The translations under genes and the position numbers were made by a program. The notes beneath the pieces were generated by a model. The model ran no database searches and was not told where the DNA came from. It was given only the letters and a program-made list of their open reading frames with translations. Positions 1 through 6,403 of a stretch of 9,463 nt of DNA are shown here, piece after piece (the stretch's first letter is position 1; every line of letters starts with the position of its first letter). The stretch comes from G021776435 sp046756245 (lineage in GTDB: Bacteria > Pseudomonadota > Alphaproteobacteria > Caulobacterales > Parvularculaceae). Location of the stretch: positions 1-9,463 of the forward strand of contig JBHHVZ010000103.1 in the NCBI GenBank assembly GCA_046756245.1, written 5' to 3'.

Positions 1-17
1 TGCGAGTCGGAGAACAT

Positions 18-87
18 GCTCTAGGTTTTTATTTTGTCGCGCATTTTATCCGAAACCCGGTTCCCACTTTTCGGAATGCGCTCTAGG
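18..87. repeat. Intergenic palindromic repeat element, dispersed-repeat type
   Basis: An imperfect inverted repeat has arms at 39-55 and 69-81. Six pairs (GCGCAT with ATGCGC) and seven pairs (TCCGAAA with TTTCGGA) are separated by a 4-base bulge at 45-48, and the loop is 56-68. The octamer GCTCTAGG occurs as a direct repeat at 18-25 and 80-87, bounding the hairpin. Read on the minus strand, the core (CCGAAAAGTGGGAACCGG) resembles a repeat I know to be scattered between genes in many Hyphomicrobiales-type alphaproteobacteria. The hairpin and direct repeats are seen directly; that it is multicopy in this genome is inference. It lies beyond the 3' end of the first acyloxyacyl hydrolase gene and could act as an mRNA end-stabilising or terminating structure. 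Confidence 0.6.
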
Positions 88-122
88 CGCAAAATCCGGG
101 TGGCGTTGAGGACAGTAATGAG

Positions 123-136
123 CGGCTTTCAAGCCG
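123..136 (-). terminator. Possible weak hairpin after the acyloxyacyl hydrolase gene
   Basis: A 5-bp GC-rich stem (CGGCT with AGCCG, loop TTCA on the plus strand) begins 6 bases past the stop codon of the minus-strand gene ending at 143. No T-run follows it in the direction of transcription, so it is at best part of a weak or factor-dependent terminator. Confidence 0.25.
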
Positions 137-142
137 GCGATT

Positions 143-703
143 TCAAAATTTGATTCCAAACCGTGCGCCGAGATGGTCGAGGCCTTCATTGCTGGAACAG
201 AGTTCGGCATTGGAAATGTGATTCCAGTGGGCCGACACGTCGAGGCGGCCGCTGATTTCATAGCCGAGATCGCCGCCTATCCGGAATAACACCCGACACC
301 CCAGAAAGACCGTGTTCGACGCTTTGTTCCGGTCGGCGACCGGATCGAACCGGTCGACCTCGCCGTTGTGAACAGTCGCGCCCCCTGTTCCTGTAATGAA
401 CAATCGCTCGGTAATATGGATGCGCCACTCAAGTCCGCCGTAAATCTGACTTGTTGCGTCTGAATCGGTCGCAACCGCCGCGCCTACTAGCGGCCGCGGC
501 GCGCCGATCACTGAAAGAAATTTCGGCGACTTAAACAGCGCCTCAAAATTTATCGAACCGCCTTGCTCCTTATTCGAACCCTGTCCGCAACAGCTCTGGG
601 TGAGAACGCCGCCGCGAATTTCATTAATCCCGAACTGTGCGGCAGCCGGCGTCGACGACAAAATAAACGCAAGCAACGCCGGTATGGCGGTTCGGAAATT
701 CAT
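143..703 (-). CDS. Acyloxyacyl hydrolase / PagL-like lipid A deacylase (copy A)
   Basis: A small outer-membrane beta-barrel protein of 186 residues, probably a lipid A 3-O-deacylase-type enzyme that removes an acyl chain from lipopolysaccharide at the outer membrane. Residues 1-23 form a signal peptide with likely cleavage after AAA at 20-22. The chain ends in phenylalanine, as barrel proteins usually do. Near the C terminus is the family signature H162-x-S164-N165-A, with E173 in NEGLD as a candidate acid. PagL enzymes use a His-Ser-Glu triad, but I am not certain that E173 is the equivalent glutamate. Start choice: the ATG at 703 is preceded by a GGGGGGAA ribosome binding site 8 bases upstream. 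It lies downstream of, and is closely similar to, the gene at 832-1377. If the organism's lipid A is not a standard substrate, the activity could differ. Family assignment is fairly sure; substrate is inferred. Confidence 0.8.
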   Translation of the reverse strand: MNFRTAIPALLAFILSSTPAAAQFGINEIRGGVLTQSCCGQGSNKEQGGSINFEALFKSPKFLSVIGAPRPLVGAAVATDSDATSQIYGGLEWRIHITERLFITGTGGATVHNGEVDRFDPVADRNKASNTVFLGCRVLFRIGGDLGYEISGRLDVSAHWNHISNAELCSSNEGLDHLGARFGIKF

Positions 704-804
704 TGCGCGGCTTCCCCCCGAGTGTCCGAAACTGTCGCATAAATGGACGCATCGACTGATCGCGGAAACTCATCGCGCAATATCCGCGCCAAATATTCAG
801 AGGA

Positions 805-820
805 TCGCCGACGGCGGCGA
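805..820 (-). terminator. GC-rich hairpin between the two acyloxyacyl hydrolase genes
   Basis: A 6-bp stem (TCGCCG 805-810 with CGGCGA 815-820, loop ACGG) lies 11 bases after the stop codon of the upstream paralogue. Only a few T residues follow in the direction of transcription, so it is a weak terminator candidate. It could separate expression of the two paralogues or give partial read-through. Confidence 0.3.
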
Positions 821-831
821 GCGCCGATGGG

Positions 832-1377
832 TCAAAATCTGTATCCCAGCCGGACGCCCAGATTGTCCAGGCCTTCATTTTCATTACACAGGTTTGCATT
901 CGAAATATGCTCAAAATGCGCCGAGGCGCTTAGCCGCTCCGTGAACAGATAGCCCGCATCGGCGCTCAGGCGAAAAAGAGCGCGGCACCCTAAAAATGAA
1001 TTATTGCTGCTGTCTTCCTCAGGGCCTGTTTCCCCGTCATGGACGGCGACCCCAAACCCTCCGTCGACGAAATAGCGCCGGAAGAATCGTTTCTCCCAGG
1101 TAAGCCCCGCGTAAAACTGGCTGGTTGAATCCTCGTCGGTGGCGACGGAGGCGCCTATATGCGGACGCGGCGCGCCAATGGCGTTTAGTAAATCAGGAGA
1201 GCGAAAAAGGATTTCGCCGTTAACGCTCAGGCCGTTTTCTTTGTCATTCGTTAATAAGCCGTCGCCCTGCGATAACATCCCTATTCGAACTTCGCTTATG
1301 AGCTGTTCTGCCTGACAAGATGCGCTTGCCGTCATTGCCGCGCTGAAAGCGGCGAGCGCAACCCGACTCCGCACCAT
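832..1377 (-). CDS. Acyloxyacyl hydrolase / PagL-like lipid A deacylase (copy B)
   Basis: A second small outer-membrane barrel protein, 181 residues, in tandem with and upstream of copy A. It has a signal peptide of about 23 residues; the CQA at 21-23 suits signal peptidase I, and the cysteine there does not sit in a convincing lipobox. The signature H157-x-S159-N160-A is intact, E168 in NEGLD is the candidate acid, and the last residue is phenylalanine. It shares long blocks with copy A: GAPRP, VATD, FLGCR, HISNA and NEGLD. Over the C-terminal 57 residues I count 34 identities. Both copies carry two extra cysteines at matching places (here C131 and C164). The ATG at 1377 has AGGGG 9 bases upstream. 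The gap to priA is 134 bases, so it may have its own promoter. Expected role: outer-membrane deacylation of lipid A. Function is inferred from family. Confidence 0.8.
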   Translation of the reverse strand: MVRSRVALAAFSAAMTASASCQAEQLISEVRIGMLSQGDGLLTNDKENGLSVNGEILFRSPDLLNAIGAPRPHIGASVATDEDSTSQFYAGLTWEKRFFRRYFVDGGFGVAVHDGETGPEEDSSNNSFLGCRALFRLSADAGYLFTERLSASAHFEHISNANLCNENEGLDNLGVRLGYRF

Positions 1378-1454
1378 ATCCCGCCGCCCCTGTTCTACGC
1401 AGCTCTTAGAAAACTAGCATCGGACCCTAGCGAACTGAACCCTGCCAACAGGAT

Positions 1455-1463
1455 TGTGAATAA
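1455..1463 (-). promoter_or_regulatory. Single DnaA-box-like 9-mer downstream of priA
   Basis: The minus strand reads TTATTCACA, an exact match to the Escherichia coli DnaA box consensus TTATNCACA. It lies in the 134-base gap between priA and the acyloxyacyl hydrolase gene. I see no second box nearby, so this is not an origin. It could be a chance match or a site by which DnaA affects the downstream gene. Confidence 0.25.
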
Positions 1464-1511
1464 CCGCGCCGCCTTGAGTCCGAAAGATCATCAGCTGGAT
1501 CGCACTCGGAA

Positions 1512-3725
1512 TTACAGGAATGAATACGGGTCGATATCGACGATCCGCCGCACCGACGCGGGCGATTTCACGCGCGAGAGCCAGGCGTTCAGATAGGCTT
1601 GGAGGTTTACATCCCGGCGAGTCTTGACGAGCAGCCGCACGCGGGTTTCGCCCCTAAGTCTGTAAAACGGCGCCGGCGCCGGGCCCCAGACTTCGACGCC
1701 GTCGGCGCGCGGGGCGGCGCGCGCAAGGGCGCGGGCGGCGTCGTTGGCGACGGCTTCGTTTTTCGACCGGAGCAGGATTGACGCAAGCCGCCCGAAGGGC
1801 GGGAACGTCAGTTGGCGTCGTCCCTCAGCTTCTGCAAGCAGGAAGGCGTCCCGGTCTCCGGCGACAAGCGCTTCAAAGACCGGCGCTGACGGCTTGTAAG
1901 TCTGAAGGAGCGCGCGTCCGGCCTTGCCGGCCCGGCCGGCCCGGCCCGCCACCTGGGTGAGCAACTGATAAGTGCGCTCGGCCGCGCGCAGATCGCCGCC
2001 CGACAGGCCGAGGTCAGCGTCGACGACGCCGACAAGAGTCAGATTCGGAAAGTGGTGCCCTTTAGCGACAACCTGCGTCGCCACCATAATATCAGTCTCG
2101 CCAGACTGCATCGCTTCCAGGATGGCGCGCATGGCGGCGGGCGTCGGCGCAGTATCGGAGGAGAGCACCGCGAGCTTGGCGTCCGGCCAGCGCGCCCGCG
2201 CTTCTTCAGCGACACGTTCGACGCCGGGCCCGCAAGCGGAGAGACCGCCCACAGCGTTACATGCGGGACAGGCTTCAGGTTTTTCCATCGAAAACCCGGT
2301 GTGATGACAGACAAGTTTGTTTTCGAACCTGTGTTCGACCAGCCAGGTGTCGCTGTCGGGCGCCTTCATGCGATGGCCGCAGCGTCGGCAGATCGTCAGC
2401 GGCGCGTAGCCGCGTCTATTCAGGAAGAAAAGCGCCTGTTCGCCGCGCGCCAGCGTTTCATCGACAGCGTCGCAAAGAGGCGGCGCCAACCATGAACCGG
2501 GCGCCGGCGCGTTACGGCGCATGTCGATCAATTCAAGCGCCGGCGCTGAAGCGCCGCCAAAGCGCGCCGGCAGGCGCGCCGATTGATAGCGTCCGCGCGC
2601 AACGTTAACCGTCGTTTCGAGCGACGGCGTCGCCGAGGCGAGAATTACCGGAAACCTCGCCTTCGCGCCGCGAACGACCGCCATGTCGCGCGCCTGATAG
2701 ATGACGCCGTCTTCCTGTTTGTAGGCGGCGTCGTGTTCTTCATCGACCACAATCAGGCGAAGGTTTCTGAAGGGAAGAAAAAGCGCCGAGCGCGCGCCGA
2801 CAACGAGCCGCGCCTGGCCTTCGAGAACGCGCCGCCATGTTCGCCGCCGCGCCGCGGCGCTCATATCGGAATGCCATGGCGCCGGCGCCGCGTTAAACCT
2901 CTCCTCAACGCGGTTCAGGAAAGGCAGAGTCAGGGCGATTTCGGGAATCAGAATGAGAACCTGCGCGGCCGGATCTTTCTTCAACGCCGCCGCCGCAGCC
3001 TCCAGATAGACTTCCGTCTTGCCCGACCCGGTGACGCCGTCGATCAGGACCGTTCCGCCGGCGCCGCTCTCGATCCGGTCGACAAGCGCCGCCGCCGCTC
3101 TCGACTGCGCCTCGGAGAGATCGCGCCCGTGTTGATCAAGATCGGGCTCTTCAAAAGGCGGGTCGGGATCGATGGCGACGGGCTTGAGCGCGCCAGCTTT
3201 CACAAGACCGCTCACGACGCCTTCGCCGACGCCGGCGGCTTCCGAGAGAACCCGCGCTGTCGACGGCGTCGTTTTTGAAGCCGCCTTGAGGACCGCTTGT
3301 CTTTGCGGCGTCATTCGCGACGGCGCGTCGTCGACGGCGACATAACCGAGCACGCCTTTCGGCGGGGAAAGCGCGTCGCCGGACCGCATGACCATGCGCA
3401 AAACGGCGCCGATCGGAAACATCGTATACGCTGCAACCCAATCGACATATTCAATGATTTCGGCGGCGAGCGGCGGCGCGTCGATAACCGCCTCCACGTT
3501 TTTGAGCTTTTCAGCCGGAACCGCTTCGCCCCCGCCGCCGGACCAGACGACCCCGGTCAGCGAGCGCGGACCGAAAGGCGCGCGCACCCACGCTCCCAAA
3601 CACAGATCAACCCCGTCCAGAGCGATGTAGTCGTAAGTCTTGAAAAGCGGCAGCGGAAACAAGACTTTGACCTGCGCGCCGCGTGCGCGACTCAGCCCAT
3701 CATCGGTTTTTCCCGTCTTCGCCAT
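1512..3725 (-). CDS. priA: Primosomal protein N' (PriA), replication-restart helicase
   Basis: A 3'-to-5' DNA helicase that recognises stalled forks and loads the primosome for replication restart. In the 737-residue form, the N-terminal DNA 3'-end-binding domain covers about 15-110 (FPLPLFKTYDY, then VRAPFG). The Walker A box GVTGSGKT is at 230-237 and the DEEH box at 328-331. Helicase motif V (VATQVVAKG) starts near 547, motif VI (QVAGRAGRAG) near 591, and the C terminus is IDIDPYSFL. In the cysteine-rich insert, C446, C449, C486 and C489 are present. The positions matching the other four zinc ligands read A455, S458, C473 and T476. An open frame runs on to 3890, but I chose the ATG at 3725: the family begins near there, TAGG lies just upstream, and the longer form would overlap the divergent gene. 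Downstream on the same strand are the two acyloxyacyl hydrolase genes. Confidence 0.95.
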   Translation of the reverse strand: MAKTGKTDDGLSRARGAQVKVLFPLPLFKTYDYIALDGVDLCLGAWVRAPFGPRSLTGVVWSGGGGEAVPAEKLKNVEAVIDAPPLAAEIIEYVDWVAAYTMFPIGAVLRMVMRSGDALSPPKGVLGYVAVDDAPSRMTPQRQAVLKAASKTTPSTARVLSEAAGVGEGVVSGLVKAGALKPVAIDPDPPFEEPDLDQHGRDLSEAQSRAAAALVDRIESGAGGTVLIDGVTGSGKTEVYLEAAAAALKKDPAAQVLILIPEIALTLPFLNRVEERFNAAPAPWHSDMSAAARRRTWRRVLEGQARLVVGARSALFLPFRNLRLIVVDEEHDAAYKQEDGVIYQARDMAVVRGAKARFPVILASATPSLETTVNVARGRYQSARLPARFGGASAPALELIDMRRNAPAPGSWLAPPLCDAVDETLARGEQALFFLNRRGYAPLTICRRCGHRMKAPDSDTWLVEHRFENKLVCHHTGFSMEKPEACPACNAVGGLSACGPGVERVAEEARARWPDAKLAVLSSDTAPTPAAMRAILEAMQSGETDIMVATQVVAKGHHFPNLTLVGVVDADLGLSGGDLRAAERTYQLLTQVAGRAGRAGKAGRALLQTYKPSAPVFEALVAGDRDAFLLAEAEGRRQLTFPPFGRLASILLRSKNEAVANDAARALARAAPRADGVEVWGPAPAPFYRLRGETRVRLLVKTRRDVNLQAYLNAWLSRVKSPASVRRIVDIDPYSFL

Positions 3726-3810
3726 AACGCCTACAAGGCCTGAGCTTGATCCGGCCGCCGGTTTCGGCTGAATTACCGCCCTACCTGTGGCGAAACGGCG
3801 AGCCGACGCA

Positions 3811-4821
3811 ATGCGTATCTTTTTTGTCTTCCTGATTTTCGGGATAATGGCGCCTCTTGGCGCGCAGGCGAAATACAGCCTTTGCAACAAGACAAGCTAC
3901 GCGCTTTCCGCCGCGATCGGCTATGTGGACGGCGATCGTCTCGCGACGCGGGGCTGGTGGCGGCTGCGTCCCGGCCAATGCAAAGTAGTGTTGACCGAAC
4001 AGACCAATCCCGGCCGGTATTTCGTTTACGCCGAAGCCATCCCCGGGCACCGCGGACCGATGCGCTCCTGGTCGGGAGAGACCCCGCTTTGCGTCGAGAA
4101 TTCCGGATTTTTCAATTTACGCAATCAGGAGATCTGCCGCGACGATCCCACTCGCCAGCGTCTTTTCTTCGACGTTGAAGTGATGGCGGAGGCGAAAGGC
4201 AACTGGCAGACCGATTTCGCTGAAGCGTCGAGCTTCACAATTTACTCAGCCGAAGTCGCCGGCGTGCAGCGACTCCTGCGCGATGTAGGCAGGAAGATCC
4301 GTTCGATCGACGGCACCATGGGTCGCGAAACGCGGCGCAACCTGATCGCCTATCGCAAGGAAAAGGAGCTCGGAGACCGCGCCACGATCGATGATGAGCT
4401 CATCGACACGCTCATCGAGGACGCCAATGCGCGCGAAGCCAAGCTCGGCTTCTTCTTCTGCAACAAGGCCGCAGAACCTGTCTGGAGCGCCATCGCCGTT
4501 CCCGCCGAGGGCGAGGGTTACACCAGCAAGGGCTGGTGGCGGCTCGAGGCGGGCGAATGCGCTAAAATCGTGAAAGGCGAACTCGAGAAGGATCATTACT
4601 ACGTTTACGGCGTCATAGAGGAAGGTCGTAATGAACGCCGGCTCGCTGGCGGCGATCGCACATTTTGCGTTAACGCCGTCAAATTCAACGTGACAAGCGA
4701 ACTCTCCTGCGCAGATCAGGATCTCGACGAAGCCATTTTCAAGAAAGTCGAAATCGGCGGCGCGCAATCCGCCACATTTGATTTTTTGCCCGACATGTTC
4801 GTCGAACCGCCGACTCAATGA
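3811..4821 (+). CDS. Exported protein with two DUF1036 domains and a peptidoglycan-binding-like linker
   Basis: A predicted secreted or periplasmic protein of 336 residues with no known reaction. A signal peptide ends near residue 20 (GAQA). Two DUF1036 domains follow, about 22-122 and 212-325, aligned by LCNKT / FCNKA, GWWRL / GWWRL and YFVYAEA / YYVYGVI. Each has four cysteines in similar order (C25, C57, C94, C109 and C217, C250, C286, C300), suggesting two disulfides per domain. Between them, residues 148-206 resemble a PG_binding_1 unit: VQRLLRD, then IDGTMGRETRRNLIAY, then a final short helix. The start is ambiguous: the ATG at 3811 puts the signal peptide at the N terminus, while an in-frame GTG at 3787 adds eight residues (MAKRRADA). 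Neither has a clear ribosome binding site. The nucleotidase gene follows after 13 bases, so they are probably co-transcribed. DUF1036 naming is by motif recall; role unknown. Confidence 0.8.
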   Translation: MRIFFVFLIFGIMAPLGAQAKYSLCNKTSYALSAAIGYVDGDRLATRGWWRLRPGQCKVVLTEQTNPGRYFVYAEAIPGHRGPMRSWSGETPLCVENSGFFNLRNQEICRDDPTRQRLFFDVEVMAEAKGNWQTDFAEASSFTIYSAEVAGVQRLLRDVGRKIRSIDGTMGRETRRNLIAYRKEKELGDRATIDDELIDTLIEDANAREAKLGFFFCNKAAEPVWSAIAVPAEGEGYTSKGWWRLEAGECAKIVKGELEKDHYYVYGVIEEGRNERRLAGGDRTFCVNAVKFNVTSELSCADQDLDEAIFKKVEIGGAQSATFDFLPDMFVEPPTQ

Positions 4822-4834
4822 CGCCGACAACCTG

Positions 4835-5536
4835 ATGGCGGATCTCACGCATATAGACGCCTGGGTGTTTGATCTCGACAATACGCTTTACCCGGCTGAG
4901 TGCCGTCTGTTCGCGCAAATCGACGTCAGAATCGCTGATTTCATCAAGGATACGCTGCACATTTCCCTCGACGAAGCGCGACGCATGCAACGCGATTACT
5001 ATGTTCGTTACGGCGCCTCGATGACCGGCCTGATGCACGAGCATGGCGTCTCGCCCGACGTTTATCTCGATTATGTTCACGAAATCGAGCTCGATGCGGT
5101 TGTTGAAAATCCGGCGCTTGCGGAAACGCTCGCCGACCTTCCCGGCCGGCGGCTGATTCTCACTAATGCGTCAGAGCGTCATGCGGCGAATGTCACTGCG
5201 AAAATCGGCATTGATCATCTTTTCGACGGCGTGTTCGATATCAAGGCGGCTGAATATACGCCCAAACCGAACCGCGAAACCTATGAGCGTTTTCTTGCGC
5301 GCCATGCGGTTCGCGCCGACAGCGCTGTCATTTTCGACGACATCGCGCACAACCTGGAAGCGCCGCATGCGCTGGGCATGACCACAGTGCTTGTCTGTTC
5401 CGATGCAGCCTGGCTGGCCGACGAGCCGGACGGCAAGCGCCCGGCGCGACGCGGCGAGTCGGCGGCGCATGTGCATCACGCAACGGCGGACTTGACAGAC
5501 TTTCTGAGCCGCGTGAAGACGGCCGCGCGCATCTAA
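4835..5536 (+). CDS. HAD-family pyrimidine 5'-nucleotidase
   Basis: A cytosolic haloacid dehalogenase-fold phosphatase of 233 residues, probably dephosphorylating pyrimidine nucleoside monophosphates (the Sdt1/PPM-type group). All HAD motifs are visible: D13-x-D15-N-T at the N terminus (D13 as nucleophile, D15 as acid/base), T110-N111 in motif II, K144 in the TPKPN segment, and D168-D169 in motif IV. A helical cap lies at about 20-95. The frame is open back to 4778, but the ATG at 4835 starts just ahead of the first beta strand, as in relatives, and avoids overlap with the preceding gene. No good ribosome binding site is seen, so translation may be coupled to the DUF1036 gene. dapD follows after 28 bases; I recall this pairing from other alphaproteobacteria. 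Substrate is inferred from family, and a broader house-cleaning phosphatase role is possible. Confidence 0.85.
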   Translation: MADLTHIDAWVFDLDNTLYPAECRLFAQIDVRIADFIKDTLHISLDEARRMQRDYYVRYGASMTGLMHEHGVSPDVYLDYVHEIELDAVVENPALAETLADLPGRRLILTNASERHAANVTAKIGIDHLFDGVFDIKAAEYTPKPNRETYERFLARHAVRADSAVIFDDIAHNLEAPHALGMTTVLVCSDAAWLADEPDGKRPARRGESAAHVHHATADLTDFLSRVKTAARI

Positions 5537-5553
5537 TGCTGCGCGCCGTTCAC

Positions 5554-5558
5554 GGAGG
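5554..5558 (+). promoter_or_regulatory. Strong ribosome binding site of dapD
   Basis: GGAGG lies 6 bases before the dapD ATG at 5565. It is the clearest Shine-Dalgarno sequence on the plus strand of this window and fixes the dapD start. Neighbouring plus-strand genes lack anything comparable. Confidence 0.8.
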
Positions 5559-5564
5559 AATGTT

Positions 5565-6398
5565 ATGTCGGACGCCGCTCAGCTTGAACAAATCATCGGC
5601 CGCGCCTGGGAAAATCGGGCCGGGATAGACGCCTCTGAGCGCGGCGAAGTGCGTGAAGCGGTCAACGCCGCGCTGGCGATGCTCGACTCGGGCGCCGCGC
5701 GCGTCGCGGAAAAGGCAGACGGCGGCGACTGGACCGTCAATCAGTGGCTCAAAAAAGCTGTGCTGCTTTCTTTCCGCCTCAATCCGTCGACAGTCATTTC
5801 CGGCGGGCCTGAAGGCGGCGGCTGGTGGGACAAGGTTCCGTCGAAATTCGAAGGCTGGACGGCGGCCGATTTCGAACGTGCGGGCTTTCGCGCCGTGCCG
5901 CCGGCGACGGTGCGGCGCGGCGCCTATATCGCGCCCAACGCAGTCTTGATGCCGTGCTTCGTCAATATCGGCGCCTATATCGGCGCGGGAACGATGATCG
6001 ACACCTGGGCGAGCGTCGGATCCTGCGCGCAAGTGGGCGCCGATTGCCATATCTCAGCAGGGACGGGCGTCGGCGGCGTGCTCGAACCCTTGCAGGCGAA
6101 CCCCGTCATCATCGAAGACAACTGTTTCATCGGCGCGCGGTCGGAAGTCGTTGAAGGCGTGATTGTGCGTGAAGGCGCGGTGCTTTCCATGGGCGTTTAC
6201 GTCACCGCATCGACCAAGATTGTCGATCGTGAAACCGGAGACATTCTTTACGGCGAAATTCCGCCCTATTCGGTGATCGTTCCGGGAACATTGCCGTCCG
6301 AAAAAGGCGGACCCAATCTTTATTGCGCGGTCATCGTCAAGCGGGTCGATGAAAAGACCCGCGCCAAAACCTCCGTCAACGAATTGCTGCGGGATTGA
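5565..6398 (+). CDS. dapD: 2,3,4,5-tetrahydropyridine-2,6-dicarboxylate N-succinyltransferase
   Basis: Transfers succinyl from succinyl-CoA to tetrahydrodipicolinate, the first committed step of the succinylase route to meso-diaminopimelate and lysine. The product is 277 residues, close to the usual length of about 274-285. A helical N-terminal domain (1-100) is followed by a left-handed beta helix of hexapeptide repeats at about 110-240 (for example YIAPNAVLM, NIGAYIGAG, CHISAGTGVG, CFIGARSEVVEG). It ends in a C-terminal strand region with CAVIVKRVDEKTR. D146 and E194 match the catalytic aspartate and glutamate reported for DapD, with a constant offset of 5. Works as a trimer in the cytosol. 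It is the last gene of a probable run with the DUF1036 and nucleotidase genes. Its stop codon is 5 bases from the stop of the convergent cupin gene. dapE lies beyond that gene. Confidence 0.96.
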   Translation: MSDAAQLEQIIGRAWENRAGIDASERGEVREAVNAALAMLDSGAARVAEKADGGDWTVNQWLKKAVLLSFRLNPSTVISGGPEGGGWWDKVPSKFEGWTAADFERAGFRAVPPATVRRGAYIAPNAVLMPCFVNIGAYIGAGTMIDTWASVGSCAQVGADCHISAGTGVGGVLEPLQANPVIIEDNCFIGARSEVVEGVIVREGAVLSMGVYVTASTKIVDRETGDILYGEIPPYSVIVPGTLPSEKGGPNLYCAVIVKRVDEKTRAKTSVNELLRD

Positions 6399-6403
6399 CG
6401 GCG

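Noticed and set aside
46..261. 71-residue minus-strand open frame covering the left palindrome
   Set aside because: Mostly a shadow of the PagL-like gene's 3' end continuing into repeat DNA; no protein features.
624..914. 96-residue minus-strand open frame across the gap between the two PagL-like genes
   Set aside because: It overlaps both real genes in another frame and shows no motif or ribosome binding site.
1341..1380. Lipoprotein signal in copy B (cysteine at residue 21)
   Set aside because: The residues before the cysteine (S-A-S) do not make a convincing lipobox, and barrel enzymes of this family are not normally lipoproteins.
2583..3278. 231-residue plus-strand open frame
   Set aside because: Antisense to the PriA helicase core; arginine-rich composition typical of the opposite strand of a GC-rich gene, and no recognisable domain.
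3726..3890. N-terminal extension of PriA by 55 residues
   Set aside because: The frame is open, but the added residues do not resemble PriA, would overlap the signal-peptide start of the divergent gene, and a start fitting the family exists at 3725.
4143..4430. Phage or toxin-type wall hydrolase suggested by the peptidoglycan-binding-like linker
   Set aside because: No catalytic domain (amidase, transglycosylase, transpeptidase) accompanies it; the flanks are DUF1036 modules.
4246..4881. 211-residue minus-strand open frame
   Set aside because: Lies opposite the DUF1036 gene, whose domain repeats show that the plus frame is the coded one; no start signal or motif seen.
5550..6050. 166-residue minus-strand open frame opposite dapD
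   Set aside because: Arginine/histidine/alanine-rich shadow of the hexapeptide-repeat coding sequence.
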